The notes under the pieces are model-generated. The model made no database searches. It saw nothing but the letters and a program-made list of their open reading frames with translations, and had not been told where the DNA came from. Both the position numbers and the translations under genes were made by a program. A stretch of DNA of 38,240 nt from positions 1 to 38,240 of the forward strand of contig NZ_BMVO01000036.1 of the NCBI RefSeq assembly GCF_014650755.1, read 5' to 3'. The DNA is from Streptomyces chryseus. Its GTDB lineage: Bacteria; Actinomycetota; Actinomycetes; Streptomycetales; Streptomycetaceae. Below, one piece after another: positions 16,920-25,857 of this stretch. The number at the start of each line of letters is the position of its first letter. The stretch's first letter is position 1.

Positions 16920-17095
16920 GTCGGCGGCAGGACCGCCGTCGCCTTCACCACTCCCGCCCGGCTGAGGGCCGTCCTGGGAGCGGCTCAGCCCTGGATCCCG
17001 CTGGCAGAACCGGCACTGCGCGCGCTCACGGAGCCGCTCGGTGTGCACGAGCTGAACATCGACCCCGTCCTCACCGCTGCGGCTCTCGCGCCCGG
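16920..17095 (+). pseudogene. SAV_915/SseB-like protein fragment
   Basis: A segment reading GRTAVAFTTPARLRAVLGAA, then QPWIPLAEPALRALTEPLGV and HELNIDP resembles the small actinobacterial SAV_915/SseB-like proteins. It has no identifiable start and runs in frame straight into the lysA sequence without a stop or ribosome-binding site, suggesting that a deletion joined the two genes. Family assignment is tentative. Confidence 0.4.
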
Positions 17096-17099
17096 CGCC

Positions 17100-18346
17100 G
17101 TCGGATCGGCGTCCGGCAGCGCGATCTCCGTCTGGCCCGCCACCACCATCGAGCACCCCCACGGCCGGCTCCTCGTCGGTGGGGTGTGCCTCACCGACAT
17201 CGCCGCGAGCCAGGGCACCCCTGTGTACGTCCTCGACGAGGCCGAGGTGCGCGAGCGCTGCCGCACCTACCGCACCGCCTTTCCCGAAGCCGAGATCCAC
17301 TACGCCGCCAAGGCGTTCTTGTGCGGCGCCCTGGTCCACTGGGTCGACGCCGGATCGGATCCTTCTCCACGGCAACGTCAAGTCCCCGCAGGACCTGGAG
17401 ACGGCGCTACGCCTCGGTGTGGGCCGGATCGTCATCGACAATCCCCCAGAGATCGCCCGGATCGCCGCTGCGGTCGGGGGAAGCCGCGGCCGTCAGAAGG
17501 TCATGGTCCGTGTCACGCCCGGCATCAGTGCCGGCGGACACCACAAGATCCGTACGGGCTCGGAGGACCAGAAGTTCGGCCTCTCCCTCGGGGACGGCCA
17601 CGCCCATCATGCCGTCACTCGCATACTGGACCAGTCGCAGCTCGAACTCACCGGACTCCACTGCCACTTGGGCTCACAGATCACGGACATCAAGCCCTAC
17701 TGCGTGGCCGTACGGCGGCTCGTCGGTCTCATGACCAGAATCCGTCACACCCACGGCATCACGTTGCCGGAGCTCGACCTCGGCGGCGGCCACGGCATCG
17801 CCTACCACCCCGGCGAACCCGCTCTGGACATCACCACCCTCGCCCGCAAGGTGCGCAACGAGCTGGCCAAGAGCTGCGCGGCAGCCGGACTCCCCGTCCC
17901 ACGCCTGATCATTGAACCGGGGCGAGCCGTCATCGGTCCCGCCGGAGTGGCGATCTACCGGGTGCTCGCCGTGAAGCGCACACCCGGGCGCACCTTCGTC
18001 GCGGTGGACGGTGGGATGAGTGACAATCCGCCCGGCGCTGTACGGGGAGCACTACGCACCCCGTTTGATCGGCCGCCGCGCGTCCGGCGACCTGGAGCGC
18101 GTCACGGTGGTCGGGCGCCACTGCGAGGCCGGGGACATCCTCGCCGAAGACTCTCCGCTCCCCGTCGACACCCATCCCGGAGACCTGCTGGCCGTGCCTG
18201 TGGCCGGTGCCTACCACCTGTCCATGTCCTCCTGCTACAACCTGGTCGGCCGCCCGCCGGTTGTCGCCGTGGCCGACGGCCACGCCCGTCTCCTTGTCCG
18301 CAGGGAGACCCTGGACGACCTCCGGGCCCGCGACAGCGGCTTGTAG
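17100..18346 (+). pseudogene. lysA: diaminopimelate decarboxylase, broken
   Basis: The sequence encodes a PLP-dependent diaminopimelate decarboxylase (last step of lysine synthesis) in three frames. Frame one holds GTPVYVLDEAEVRERCRTYR and the PLP lysine in HYAAKAFLCGALVHW. At about 17355 the frame changes and about 20 residues (the usual DVCSxGEL block) are missing. Frame two holds RILLHGNVKSPQDLETALRL, the TGLHCHLGSQ region, ELDLGGGHGIAYHP and IEPGRAVIGPAG. At about 18022, inside GGMSDNPRPALYG, a second shift occurs and the last third continues to the TAG at 18344 (MSSCYNLVGRPPVVAV). With a deletion and two frame changes it should be inactive. A functional lysA is presumably elsewhere in the genome. 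Confidence 0.85.
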
Positions 18347-18367
18347 ACCCCGGGGGATCCCAAGCCC

Positions 18368-18405
18368 GCGATCTGGCCCGGCGATCCGTCGCCGGGCCAG
18401 ATCGC
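18368..18405 (+). terminator. strong hairpin terminator after lysA remnant
   Basis: A perfect 17-bp stem (arms 18368-18384 and 18389-18405) with a 4-base loop TCCG starts 22 bases after the lysA stop. There is no long T-run, as is common for Streptomyces terminators. It is intact although the gene before it is broken. Confidence 0.85.
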
Positions 18406-18546
18406 TGACCGGCGCATCCCTGACGGCCGACGTCACGCAGGTGTGAAGAGAGCGCCGTCAAAGGCCAGGAACTGGCCAGGAACGGCCGCCAGCATCTGAT
18501 CGAGGCACACCCTGAGCGGAACTGACCAACGAAGGAGTTCACCCGC

Positions 18547-18700
18547 ATGACCGCTTCGATCACCGAGAAAAGGGCCGCGCCCGGCGGCGAGGAACCCCCG
18601 GACACCAGCGCGCGCCACAAGCTGCCCGCCGTCACAGGGCTCGCCACGCTGTCGCTCGACGCGATGGCCTCGGTGGCCTACGGCCCCGCGGCCATCGCCC
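18547..18700 (+). pseudogene. APC-type amino-acid permease, N-terminal stub
   Basis: An ATG preceded by AAGGAG opens a frame reading HKLPAVTGLATLSLDAMASV then AYGPAAIA, the conserved first membrane helix of actinobacterial APC-superfamily permeases (usual pattern ALSLDAMASVAYGPEAI). After about 52 codons the similarity stops and no further membrane helix follows. The native start and ribosome-binding site are kept but the rest is deleted. A transcript from this promoter would run into the aldehyde dehydrogenase gene. Confidence 0.6.
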
Positions 18701-18832
18701 CCTGGTCCTTGCCGGTGACCGGTCGGTCGCGGGCGCGGTCGCTGATTGTGTACGCCGACGAGGGAAGAACCAGCGGGTGCGTATTGTTGGCACATACACG
18801 TACCCGTTTTGGGTCACTCGTCCGCCGTGTCA

Positions 18833-18850
18833 CTGCGGCGGCCGCCGCAG
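18833..18850. promoter_or_regulatory. 18-bp perfect palindrome upstream of aldehyde dehydrogenase
   Basis: CTGCGGCGGCCGCCGCAG is its own reverse complement and lies 43 bases before the probable GTG start of the dehydrogenase gene. It could be a regulator site or a GC-rich chance palindrome; nothing else in the window matches it. Confidence 0.35.
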
Positions 18851-18892
18851 TAGTGGGCGGCAGTGGCCCCCACTCGCATCGAGGAGTCCCAG

Positions 18893-20209
18893 GTGAATTC
18901 CACCGCCGAACAGCCCGCAGAGGTCGTCGCCCGGCTGCGCACCACCTTCCGGACCGGGCGCACGAAGCCGGTGTCCTGGCGCACGGGGCAGTTGCGGGGC
19001 CTGCGGTCGCTGCTCACCGAGCACGGGCAGGACATCGCGGCTGCGCTCCACGCGGACCTGGGCAAGGGTGAGCGCGAGGCGTTCCGTACGGAGATCGACT
19101 TCACCGTGCGCGAGATCGACCACACCCTCGAGCGGCTCGAGGGGTGGCTGCGTCCGGAGCCCGTCGAGGTGCCGGAGCACCTCGGCGACGCGCGCGCATG
19201 GACCGTGCTGGACCCGCTGGGCGTCGTCCTGGTCATCGCCCCGTGGAACTACCCGGCGCAGTTGCTGCTCGCCCCGGTGGCCGGTGCGCTCGCCGCGGGC
19301 AACTGCGTTGTCGCCAAGCCGAGCGAGCTCGCGCCGGCCACCTCGCGCGTCATCGCGGAACTGCTGCCCCTGTTCCTCGACGCCGACGCGGTGGCAGTGA
19401 TGGAGGGCGCCGTGCCGGAGACCACCGCCCTGCTGGAGCAGCGCTTCGACCACATCTTCTACACCGGCAACGGCACCGTCGGCCGGATCGTAATGCGCGC
19501 GGCCGCCGAGCACCTCACTCCGGTGACCCTGGAACTGGGCGGGAAGTCACCGGCGTTTGTCGACCGCAGCACGGACCTGCACGACGTGGCCGCCCGGCTG
19601 GTGTCGACGAAGTTCCTCAACGCGGGCCAGACCTGCGTCGCACCGGACTACGTGCTCACCGACCGGGAGACCGCCGCGGAGCTGGAGGGCGCGCTGGCGG
19701 AGGCGGTACGGCAGGCGTTCGGCGCTGATCCCGCCGCGTCGCCCCGTTACGGCAGGATCGTCAACGAGCGGCACTTCGACCGGCTCACGGGCCTGCTCGG
19801 CTCCGGCCGGCTTGTCGTCGGGGGCGCGTACGACCGTACGAACCGCTACATCGCCCCGACGGTGCTGGCCGACGTGTCCCCGGATTCCGCCGTCATGGCC
19901 GAGGAGATCTTCGGGCCGATCCTGCCGGTCGTGGTGGCCGACGGGCTCGACGAGGCGATCGCGTTCATCAACGACCGGGACAAGCCCCTGGCGTTGTACG
20001 CGTTCACCGAGTCGCAGGAGGTCCGCGACCGTCTGGTCGCCGAGACCTCGTCGGGCGGCGTCGGCTTCGGGCTCCCCGTGGCCCACCTCACGGTCTCGGA
20101 TCTGCCGTTCGGCGGGGTCGGCGAGAGCGGCATGGGTCGCTACCACGGCCAGTACTCGCTCGAGACGTTCAGCCACCGCAAGGCCGTGCTGGACAAGCCG
20201 CTCGCCTGA
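18893..20209 (+). CDS. NAD(P)-dependent aldehyde dehydrogenase (class 3-like)
   Basis: A 438-residue soluble enzyme oxidising an aldehyde to an acid. The length and lack of an extended oligomerisation tail fit class 3/fatty-aldehyde dehydrogenases. Visible motifs: cofactor-site VIAPWNYPAQLLLAPVAGAL and NCVVAKPSE, catalytic glutamate in TLELGGKSP (E214), nucleophile in NAGQTCVAPDY (C248), EEIFGPILPV, and C-terminal PFGGVGESGMGRYHG. The GTG at 18893 is chosen since GAGGAG lies 6 bases upstream; an in-frame GTG at 18863 lacks a site. It appears monocistronic. Substrate cannot be told from sequence. Confidence 0.93.
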   Translation: MNSTAEQPAEVVARLRTTFRTGRTKPVSWRTGQLRGLRSLLTEHGQDIAAALHADLGKGEREAFRTEIDFTVREIDHTLERLEGWLRPEPVEVPEHLGDARAWTVLDPLGVVLVIAPWNYPAQLLLAPVAGALAAGNCVVAKPSELAPATSRVIAELLPLFLDADAVAVMEGAVPETTALLEQRFDHIFYTGNGTVGRIVMRAAAEHLTPVTLELGGKSPAFVDRSTDLHDVAARLVSTKFLNAGQTCVAPDYVLTDRETAAELEGALAEAVRQAFGADPAASPRYGRIVNERHFDRLTGLLGSGRLVVGGAYDRTNRYIAPTVLADVSPDSAVMAEEIFGPILPVVVADGLDEAIAFINDRDKPLALYAFTESQEVRDRLVAETSSGGVGFGLPVAHLTVSDLPFGGVGESGMGRYHGQYSLETFSHRKAVLDKPLA

Positions 20210-20739
20210 GCGGACCTCCGGCACGCCCGGCGCGACCCTGCCTGCCACCGGAGACGAGTACGACAACGGATGGACCGGGGCCACCGGGCCCCCAGGATGA
20301 CCCCACGAGCGGTACGAGCGTCATCCCGGAATTCCGGCGCGGCCCCAGCTGCGCCCAACAGTCGAGAAGGTGTCCGGTGCCCCACTCAGGTCGCGACCCG
20401 TAGACCCGCTTCATTCAGATGACGATCCGATCGCGGTCACTGTGACGACGAATGCCCGGCGGCGGCATCGGCTTCGAGGAGATGGGCGCCACCGGGCACA
20501 ACAAGCGTCTCAGGCCGTCAGCGAGGCCCTCGACCAGCCCCCACACTCGCGGCGAGAGTCGCGAGGATCTCGTCGCGGGGGCCGGCCGCCCGCTGATGGG
20601 CCGACGGGTACAGGTGGACGTGCTCCTCCTGGGTGTCCGCTGAAAACGCATGCCGGCCCGGTGAGGCGGGGTGAGGACCCGCCGACCAGACGGTGTCGCG
20701 ATTCAGTTGGCTTTGTGGCGCTGGATAGGATCACCGTTC
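20210..20739. other. intergenic stretch, no intact gene
   Basis: About 530 bases. A 6-bp GGGGCC/GGCCCC hairpin (20277-20292) may terminate the dehydrogenase transcript. Between about 20410 and 20650 the minus strand contains a protein-like stretch (EEHVHLYPSAHQRAAGPRDE followed by ILATLAA) that breaks into another frame; it may be a decayed unknown gene. The promoter of the phospholipase-like gene presumably lies at the right end. Confidence 0.4.
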
Positions 20740-22071
20740 GTGACGAAGATCAATCTCGCCCGGACGGCGACCACGACAGCAGCCACCCTCGCCCTCCTCA
20801 GCGCCACAGGCCCGGTGCCCGCACTGGCGGACGGAGGCACGCCCGCCCCCGTGGTGACGACCGGGGCCCTGTTCAACGACCCGACCAGCCCCGACCCGGC
20901 ACGGACCGACGCGATACCCACACACCTTGCCCGGCTCATCGACGGCGCGGTTCCCGGGTCCGACATCATGATCTCCACGTACGTGTTCGGCTCCAAATGG
21001 GTGGTGGAGCGGCTGAACGCGGCGCACCTGCGCGGGGTGAACGTCCATGTGATCCTGGACAGCGAGACCCGCCGGCACGGGGAGGGCGGTCCGATGTACG
21101 ACCTGCTCGCCGCCGGGCTCGCGAAGAAGCCGGCCGGCTCGGGCGACTCCTGGGTGCGGCTGTGCGCCGACAAGCAGGCGTGCCTGGCGAAGGACCCGAA
21201 CCCGGCGGACGGCTGGCCCGGCGTCAACCACAACAAGTTCTACCTGTTCTCCCGGACCAAGGGCAGCGCCACCGCCACCGTGCCGGTGGACAACGTGGTC
21301 GTGCAGTCCTCCGCGAACATGACCACCTGGGACCGGAAGAAGTCCTGGAACGACGCCCTGACGGTGGCCGGCAACCAGACCCTGTACGGCGCCTACGCCG
21401 CCTACTTCAACCGTCAGGTCGAGGCGCAGGCGGACCCGTCCAAGCAAGTTTCCGACGTGCTGATGGACACCCAGGCGGGCCGGGCCAAGGCCTACTTCTT
21501 CCCCCGGGCGACCACGGACGTCATCGTCAACATCCTCAGCACGGTGGACGACCCGGTTGACGGGAAGCCGGCCTGCCACGGCAACGACACCGGCTACGGC
21601 ACCACCGACGGCCGCACGGTGATCCGCGTCGCGATGCACGGGATCACCCGTCCGGAAGTCGCGCAGAAGTTGTGGGACCTGGACGACGCGGGCTGCTATG
21701 TGGACATCGTGTACCGCGACCTCGACGCGTCGGGGACCGCGGTCGAGCAGATCCTCAACAAGCCCACCCGGTACGGCGGTATCGACCTGCACAAGCTGGA
21801 CGACGCGGCGGGCGGCACGCACACCGCCACCCACACCAAGTACCTGCTCATCGAGGGCACCTACAAGGGCAAGAACAACCAGAAGATCGTCTTCACCGGC
21901 AGCCACCCCTACACGAAGTCGGGCCTGATCGGTAACGACGAAGCCCTCCTGAAGTGGGACGACTCCACCGACCCCGAGCACCGCACCGCCTCTGTATACG
22001 ACGCCTATCGGGAGAACTTCCGCACCCAACGCGCCGTCGCCGACGCGCAGAACACACAGCCGCAGCCGTAG
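20740..22071 (+). CDS. secreted phospholipase-D-like protein
   Basis: A 443-residue secreted protein. A signal peptide is clear (start VTKINLARTATTTAATLALL, then SATGPVPALA). The mature part has two PLD-like half-domains. The first has MISTYVFGSKWVVERLNAA, VHVILDSE and the HxK signature HNKFYLF (H164/K166) followed by VQSSANMTTWD. The second has VDIVYRDLDASG, HTKYLLIEG (H365/K367) and FTGSHPYTKSG. The canonical HxKxxxxD is altered: the D position is S in the first half and E in the second. Members cleave phosphodiester bonds in lipids or nucleic acids; activity here needs testing. GTG 20740 is chosen because the signal peptide begins there and AGGA lies 10 bases upstream. Confidence 0.85.
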   Translation: MTKINLARTATTTAATLALLSATGPVPALADGGTPAPVVTTGALFNDPTSPDPARTDAIPTHLARLIDGAVPGSDIMISTYVFGSKWVVERLNAAHLRGVNVHVILDSETRRHGEGGPMYDLLAAGLAKKPAGSGDSWVRLCADKQACLAKDPNPADGWPGVNHNKFYLFSRTKGSATATVPVDNVVVQSSANMTTWDRKKSWNDALTVAGNQTLYGAYAAYFNRQVEAQADPSKQVSDVLMDTQAGRAKAYFFPRATTDVIVNILSTVDDPVDGKPACHGNDTGYGTTDGRTVIRVAMHGITRPEVAQKLWDLDDAGCYVDIVYRDLDASGTAVEQILNKPTRYGGIDLHKLDDAAGGTHTATHTKYLLIEGTYKGKNNQKIVFTGSHPYTKSGLIGNDEALLKWDDSTDPEHRTASVYDAYRENFRTQRAVADAQNTQPQP

Positions 22072-22389
22072 CCGTCACGGCGGGCGCACGGCGTCATTGC
22101 ACGCGGTGGCCAACCGCAGGCCAGAGGGGACCCCGGGGGAACCAGCTCCCCGGGGCGCGTGCTTCCAGGGTGACGGCCCGGCCTCCCGCATCTCCGACGG
22201 CGCCGCATAGGCTCCCGCCCACCGGGGGGGGTGCCGCTCCCGTGTACGAGTTCTCCCACACCGCCGCGACCTGTCGCACCCCACCGAGCTCGCCACCCAC
22301 CTCGCCTACCGCCGCCACCGACCCGCTGCTCATCCACGGCGACGCCCCCCCCCAGCAAGAGCCACCGAGCCCGGCCTGCGCAAAGCGGT

Positions 22390-22922
22390 CATGCCGGCCT
22401 GTTGGGCAGATCGCCCTGTACGAGCCGGGCGAGGAGCAGCTGCAGGAGGTTGCCGAGGCGTTCGGGCTGCACCCGCTCGCGGTCGAGGACGCCGTCCATG
22501 CGCATCAGCGGCCCAAGCTGGAGCGCTACGGCGACATGCTGTTCCTGGTGCTGAGGACGATCGTCTACGTCGACCACGAGAAGGTCACCGCGACCAGTGA
22601 GATCGTCGACACCGGCGAGATCATGGTCTTCGCCGGCCCCGGGTACGCGATCACCGTCCGCCACGGCAGGGCCCCGTCACTGGACGGCGTACGCCAGCAG
22701 CTCCAGGACGACCCGCGCCAGCTGGGCTGCGGCCTTGCTGGCGTCCTGCACGCGGTCGCGGACATGGTCGTCGACCGCTACCTCGAGGTGGCCGATGCTT
22801 TCGCCGGTGATGTCGACACCCCGGAGAGCGACGTCTTCTCCCCCGACCGGCCTGTCGACGCCGGACGCATCTGCCAGCTCAAGCGCGAACTCCTGGAGTT
22901 CAAGCGCGCCGTCATGCCATGA
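22390..22922 (+). pseudogene. corA: CorA-type magnesium transporter, N-terminal domain only
   Basis: The frame encodes the cytoplasmic domain of a CorA transporter: EEQLQEVAEAFGLHPLAVED, AVHAHQRPKLERYGDMLFLV, VTATSEIVDTGEIMVFAGPG, VLHAVADMVVDRYLEVADAF and ICQLKRELLEFKRAV. It then ends at a premature TGA (22920), so the long stalk helix and the two membrane helices with the GMN signature are absent. The N-terminal ~60 residues before GQIALYEP do not match in this frame, hinting at another lesion. A Mg2+ channel cannot form from this product. Confidence 0.85.
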
Positions 22923-22954
22923 ACTTCGACGTCACGCCTGTCTCCGGGCCCTGA

Positions 22955-23085
22955 TGGAGATTCGTGACGCGCAGGTCAGCTGTCACGGTGGCCAGGCCGA
23001 GCCGTTCAGCGGCCGCGTTGAGCAGTGCGTTCCTCAACTGGTCGGCGGTCTCGGGCAGCGGCTGCCCGAGGGGTGTGGTGAAGGC
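22955..23085 (-). pseudogene. fragment resembling nucleopolyhedrovirus-P10-family protein
   Basis: On the minus strand a ~40-codon segment reads TPLGQPLPETADQLRNALLN then AAAERLGLATVTADLRVTNL. This resembles proteins annotated as P10-like that are often found beside Asp23 genes in Streptomyces. No start codon or flanking domain is present. The identification is from memory of the motif and is tentative. Confidence 0.4.
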
Positions 23086-23147
23086 GACTCAAGATTACAA
23101 TTCGAACAAAGGGTGCAAGGCGGGCTTCCTGAGGGAGGAATGCCCTG

Positions 23148-23579
23148 ATGACTGAGAACGTCGGCGCAATGCATGGCGGTGCGCCCGGTTCTCGCGGCCG
23201 GACAACCATCGCCGATGTGGTGGTGGCGAAGAGCGCCGGAATGGCGGCGCGGGACGTGCGCGGCGTCTACGCCCTGGGCAGTGGGTTCGCTCGCTCGATG
23301 GGGTCCATGCGGGAGCGGACGCCTGGTGCCGGCAGTGGCAAGTCCGTCACACGCGGGGTCAGTGTCGAGGTCGGGGAGGCGCAGGCGGCCATCGATCTGG
23401 AGACCGTCGTCGACTATGGCGTTTCGATCACGGACGTGGCCGGTGCGGTGCGGGAGAACGTGATCTCCGCGGTGGAGCGGATGGCGGGTCGGAACGGCGT
23501 GGAAGTCAACATCATGGTCGGTGATGTGAAGCTGCCCGACGAGGAAGACGAAGGGGAAGAGCGGCAGCGGATCCAGTAG
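23148..23579 (+). CDS. Asp23/Gls24-family envelope stress protein
   Basis: A 143-residue protein of the Asp23 (DUF322) family, membrane-associated stress proteins in Gram-positives. The family core is visible: TIADVVVAKSAGMAARDVRG, VYALGSGF, the VSVEVGEAQAAIDLETVVDY block, GVSITDVAGAVRENVISAVE and VEVNIMVGDVKLPDEEDE near the C-terminus. GAGGAA precedes the ATG. It heads a four-gene run (this gene, a small membrane protein, a second Asp23-like gene and a DUF6286 gene). That set is a common Streptomyces operon in which the membrane protein probably anchors Asp23; here the last two genes are broken. Confidence 0.92.
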   Translation: MTENVGAMHGGAPGSRGRTTIADVVVAKSAGMAARDVRGVYALGSGFARSMGSMRERTPGAGSGKSVTRGVSVEVGEAQAAIDLETVVDYGVSITDVAGAVRENVISAVERMAGRNGVEVNIMVGDVKLPDEEDEGEERQRIQ

Positions 23580-23615
23580 CCGGGGGGAGCCGCTGCTTGA
23601 GTGAGGGAGCGAGTA

Positions 23616-23843
23616 ATGAGCAGGGCGATGGTTGGCTTGATGGCCGGAATGGCACTGGGTTTCGCCTGGTACTTCGGTAGCTTCTGGGCCTTCCTGCTGG
23701 TGCTGGGGCTGGGCGTCGCCGGACTCGTGGCCGGGCGGCTTGTGGAAGGCGGTCTCGAACCGGGCGACTTTGTCCGCCGCCGAGATCGGCAGGAGCGGAT
23801 CCGCGATGACCGGCGACGGACTCGGCGAGACTGGCAACGGTGA
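23616..23843 (+). CDS. small membrane protein of the Asp23 operon
   Basis: A 75-residue protein with a hydrophobic N-terminal half (MVGLMAGMALGFAWYFGSFW then AFLLVLGLGVAGLVAGRLVE), likely two short membrane helices, and a highly basic cytoplasmic tail (RRRDRQERIRDDRRRTRRDW). Its position between two Asp23-like genes suggests a role as membrane anchor (inference, by analogy with AmaP/DUF2273 in other Gram-positives). ATG 23616 with GGGAG upstream is preferred to an in-frame GTG at 23601. The stop overlaps the next GTG. Confidence 0.8.
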   Translation: MSRAMVGLMAGMALGFAWYFGSFWAFLLVLGLGVAGLVAGRLVEGGLEPGDFVRRRDRQERIRDDRRRTRRDWQR

Positions 23844-24285
23844 CCGGTGAAGCCGATCGGCGTCCGGGCCCACCTCGCGGTGAGCGCGGTGCGATCACCG
23901 TCGCCGGCCGGGTCGTCGCGAAGATCGCTTCCCGGGTGGCCGCGAGGCGCTGAGCCGGTTCACCGAGTCGGCCGACCGCGTGCCGCCTGATCGCCGGACG
24001 CCACGCGTGACCACATCCGTGCGGCAGGCACCGGAGCGGAACACCACAGGACGGGACGCCGAGTCTGCCGCCAGAGGGCAGGCGGTGATCGGCGAGGTAC
24101 GGATGCGCATCACCGTCGAGCTCGGCTGTCCGTCCGACATCGGGGCGCAGTGCGCCGCGGTGCGCCGGGAGGTTACCGAACGGCTCAGGGCATGGCCCGG
24201 CATGGATACGTCCGATCTCGTGGTGTCGGTCGAGACACTGCACTCGGTGCATTCGCAGCACTCGGACCGGGAGAGGGTGAGATGA
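23840..24285 (+). pseudogene. second Asp23/Gls24-like gene, frameshifted
   Basis: The GTG at 23840 overlaps the previous stop and begins a frame with GAITVAGRVVAKIASRVAA that ends at a TGA near 23952. The next frame continues the family sequence: EALSRFTESADRVPPD, then GEVRMRITVELGCPSDIGAQ, VRREVTERLRAWPGMDTSDL and VVSVETLHS. One base change near 23940 would restore a ~148-residue protein. This is either a real disruption or a sequencing error in a GC-rich run; the rest is well conserved, which leans toward a recent event or error. Confidence 0.75.
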
Positions 24286-24840
24286 GCGCGAACACCTCGC
24301 GGCAGCCGACCGGTGACAGCGCCCTTCCCTCCGCTACCGGAAAGGTAGCTCCGTCCGCCGGCGCCCCGGGGCGGGCGCGGGCACGAGGGCGGCGAGCGGG
24401 AAATCAGGCCGGCTGGTGCGCCGTTTCTGGTCGGCGCGGCGGATTCCCACGGCCTTGGTGGCCCTGCTGTCCGCCGCGGCCATCGAACTGCTCCTGTACG
24501 ACGTGGTCTCGGTGCGTGCAGGCCGGTCCGCGATGCGCTGGCGCGGCGGCTCGCCGAGGAACGGTCCACACGGCCCCTGGATGACATCTGGATGATCGTC
24601 GGGGCCGCACTGGCGATGGCCCTCGGCCTGTGGCTTCTCCTGCTGGCGGGCGCCGGGACTGCGCAGGCTGCTGCCCATGCGGCAGCCCACGGGCATCCCG
24701 GGGACCAAAAAGGTCGGCGCCGGGCTCGACCGCCGCGCGGCCGCTCTGGTTCTGCGCGACTGGGCCATGCAGGTGCCGGGTGTCCAGTCGGCACAGGACG
24801 AATTGACCCCCGTCATGCCCGACCAGGGCACTGCAACAAG
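24282..24840 (+). pseudogene. DUF6286-type membrane protein, multiply frameshifted
   Basis: ATG 24282 follows the Asp23-like stop region with GAGAGGGTGAG upstream. Three frames carry successive parts of one protein: RRFWSARRIPTALVALLSAA and IELLLYDVVSVRAGRSAMRW; then DDIWMIVGAALAMALGLWLL; then VGAGLDRRAAALVLRDWAMQ with VPGVQSAQ. This order matches the actinobacterial DUF6286 proteins that close Asp23 operons (two membrane helices and a short Asp23-like tail). At least two frame changes are required, plus probably an N-terminal one. Non-functional as written. Confidence 0.7.
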
Positions 24841-24933
24841 ATCGTGTTACGAGCTCCTACTGTGGTGAGACGATTCGGCCGTTTGGAGGGGCGTGAATGC
24901 TGGGCTGTGGATCTTCGTCTCTCCAGGGTGGGG

Positions 24934-25857
24934 TCACCGGTTCAGCAGCGACTCTGCGATGGCGACGGAGGCCGGGGCGAGCGCGGTCTCGCCGTCGTCG
25001 ATGTCCCACAGCGAGTTCTGCAGCAGCCTCCCCAGCGTCCAGCCGGTCGCACGTGCGCGGTCCAAGCCGAGGGTCTCGGTGAGCAGATCGAAGCGGCGCC
25101 GTACCACGCGCGGAGTGTCGCCCGTGGCGACGACGTCGTCCCACCGGCTGTCCAGGGCGGGCCACAGGTCGAAGCCGGGATCCCCGGCGAGCGGCTCGGG
25201 ATCGATGGCGAGCCACGGTTCGCGCTCCGCTGCGAGAACATTGTCGTAGTGCAGATCCCAGTGCAGCATCCGGTCGCCGGGTTCGCCGACCAGGTCGGCC
25301 ACCGCCGAGGCCCAACCGCGCAGGAGTTGCTGGTCAGAAGGGTCGGCCAGAGCTGTGACGGCATGCGGAACGTGCTCCAGCATGTCGGTGGCGATGTCAC
25401 CGAGGCTCCGCAGACCGTGCGGCGCGCGGACGGAGACCAATCGGGCCTGAAGCTTGGCGAGGATGCTCATCGCGACGTCGTCGTCCTCGATCGAGGTCAG
25501 CGTGCGGGTGCCGTCCAGCCGTTCCAGGAGCATGGTGCTGCTCTCGGGATCGTGGTCGAGCAGCCGCACCGTCCCCTCGCCGTTCCAGGTGCGCAGTCCG
25601 ATGCGTGCGGCGGCGGTCTCCTCCCTGGGCATCTGGAATTTGAGAACGGCGCGTGTGCCGTCCTTGCGCAGCACTGGCAGTACCAACGAGGCTTCCCCCG
25701 CTCCGGGCTCGCCGTCCCGTTTCAGCTCCCAGCGGTCCAGTACTTCCGCGGCCAACGCGGGCAGTGCGGCAATCCAGACTCTTCCTTGCTCGCCAAAGGT
25801 CCTGGCGTACGACGCTGCCAGGGGGTTCGGGACCTCGACCGCTTTGGGCGCGCTCAT
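24934..25857 (-). CDS. APH(6)/hydroxyurea-kinase-type phosphotransferase
   Basis: A 307-residue kinase of the APH_6_hur family, relatives of streptomycin 6-kinase and hydroxyurea phosphotransferase. It has the protein-kinase-like fold: ATP-site lysine in RAVLKFQMP (K73), catalytic loop HWDLHYDN (D201, N206) and metal-binding aspartate in WLAIDPEPLAGDPGFDLWP (D219). It would use ATP to phosphorylate a hydroxyl of an aminoglycoside or small metabolite; actual resistance cannot be inferred. AAGGA lies 9 bases before the ATG. The gene is alone between a decayed operon and an IS5 remnant, so acquisition by transposition is possible. Confidence 0.87.
   Translation of the reverse strand: MSAPKAVEVPNPLAASYARTFGEQGRVWIAALPALAAEVLDRWELKRDGEPGAGEASLVLPVLRKDGTRAVLKFQMPREETAAARIGLRTWNGEGTVRLLDHDPESSTMLLERLDGTRTLTSIEDDDVAMSILAKLQARLVSVRAPHGLRSLGDIATDMLEHVPHAVTALADPSDQQLLRGWASAVADLVGEPGDRMLHWDLHYDNVLAAEREPWLAIDPEPLAGDPGFDLWPALDSRWDDVVATGDTPRVVRRRFDLLTETLGLDRARATGWTLGRLLQNSLWDIDDGETALAPASVAIAESLLNR

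Noticed and set aside
20415..20651. Minus-strand ORF containing a protein-like stretch
   Set aside because: The plausible segment needs a frame change and has no family match; kept only as a remark in the intergenic entry.
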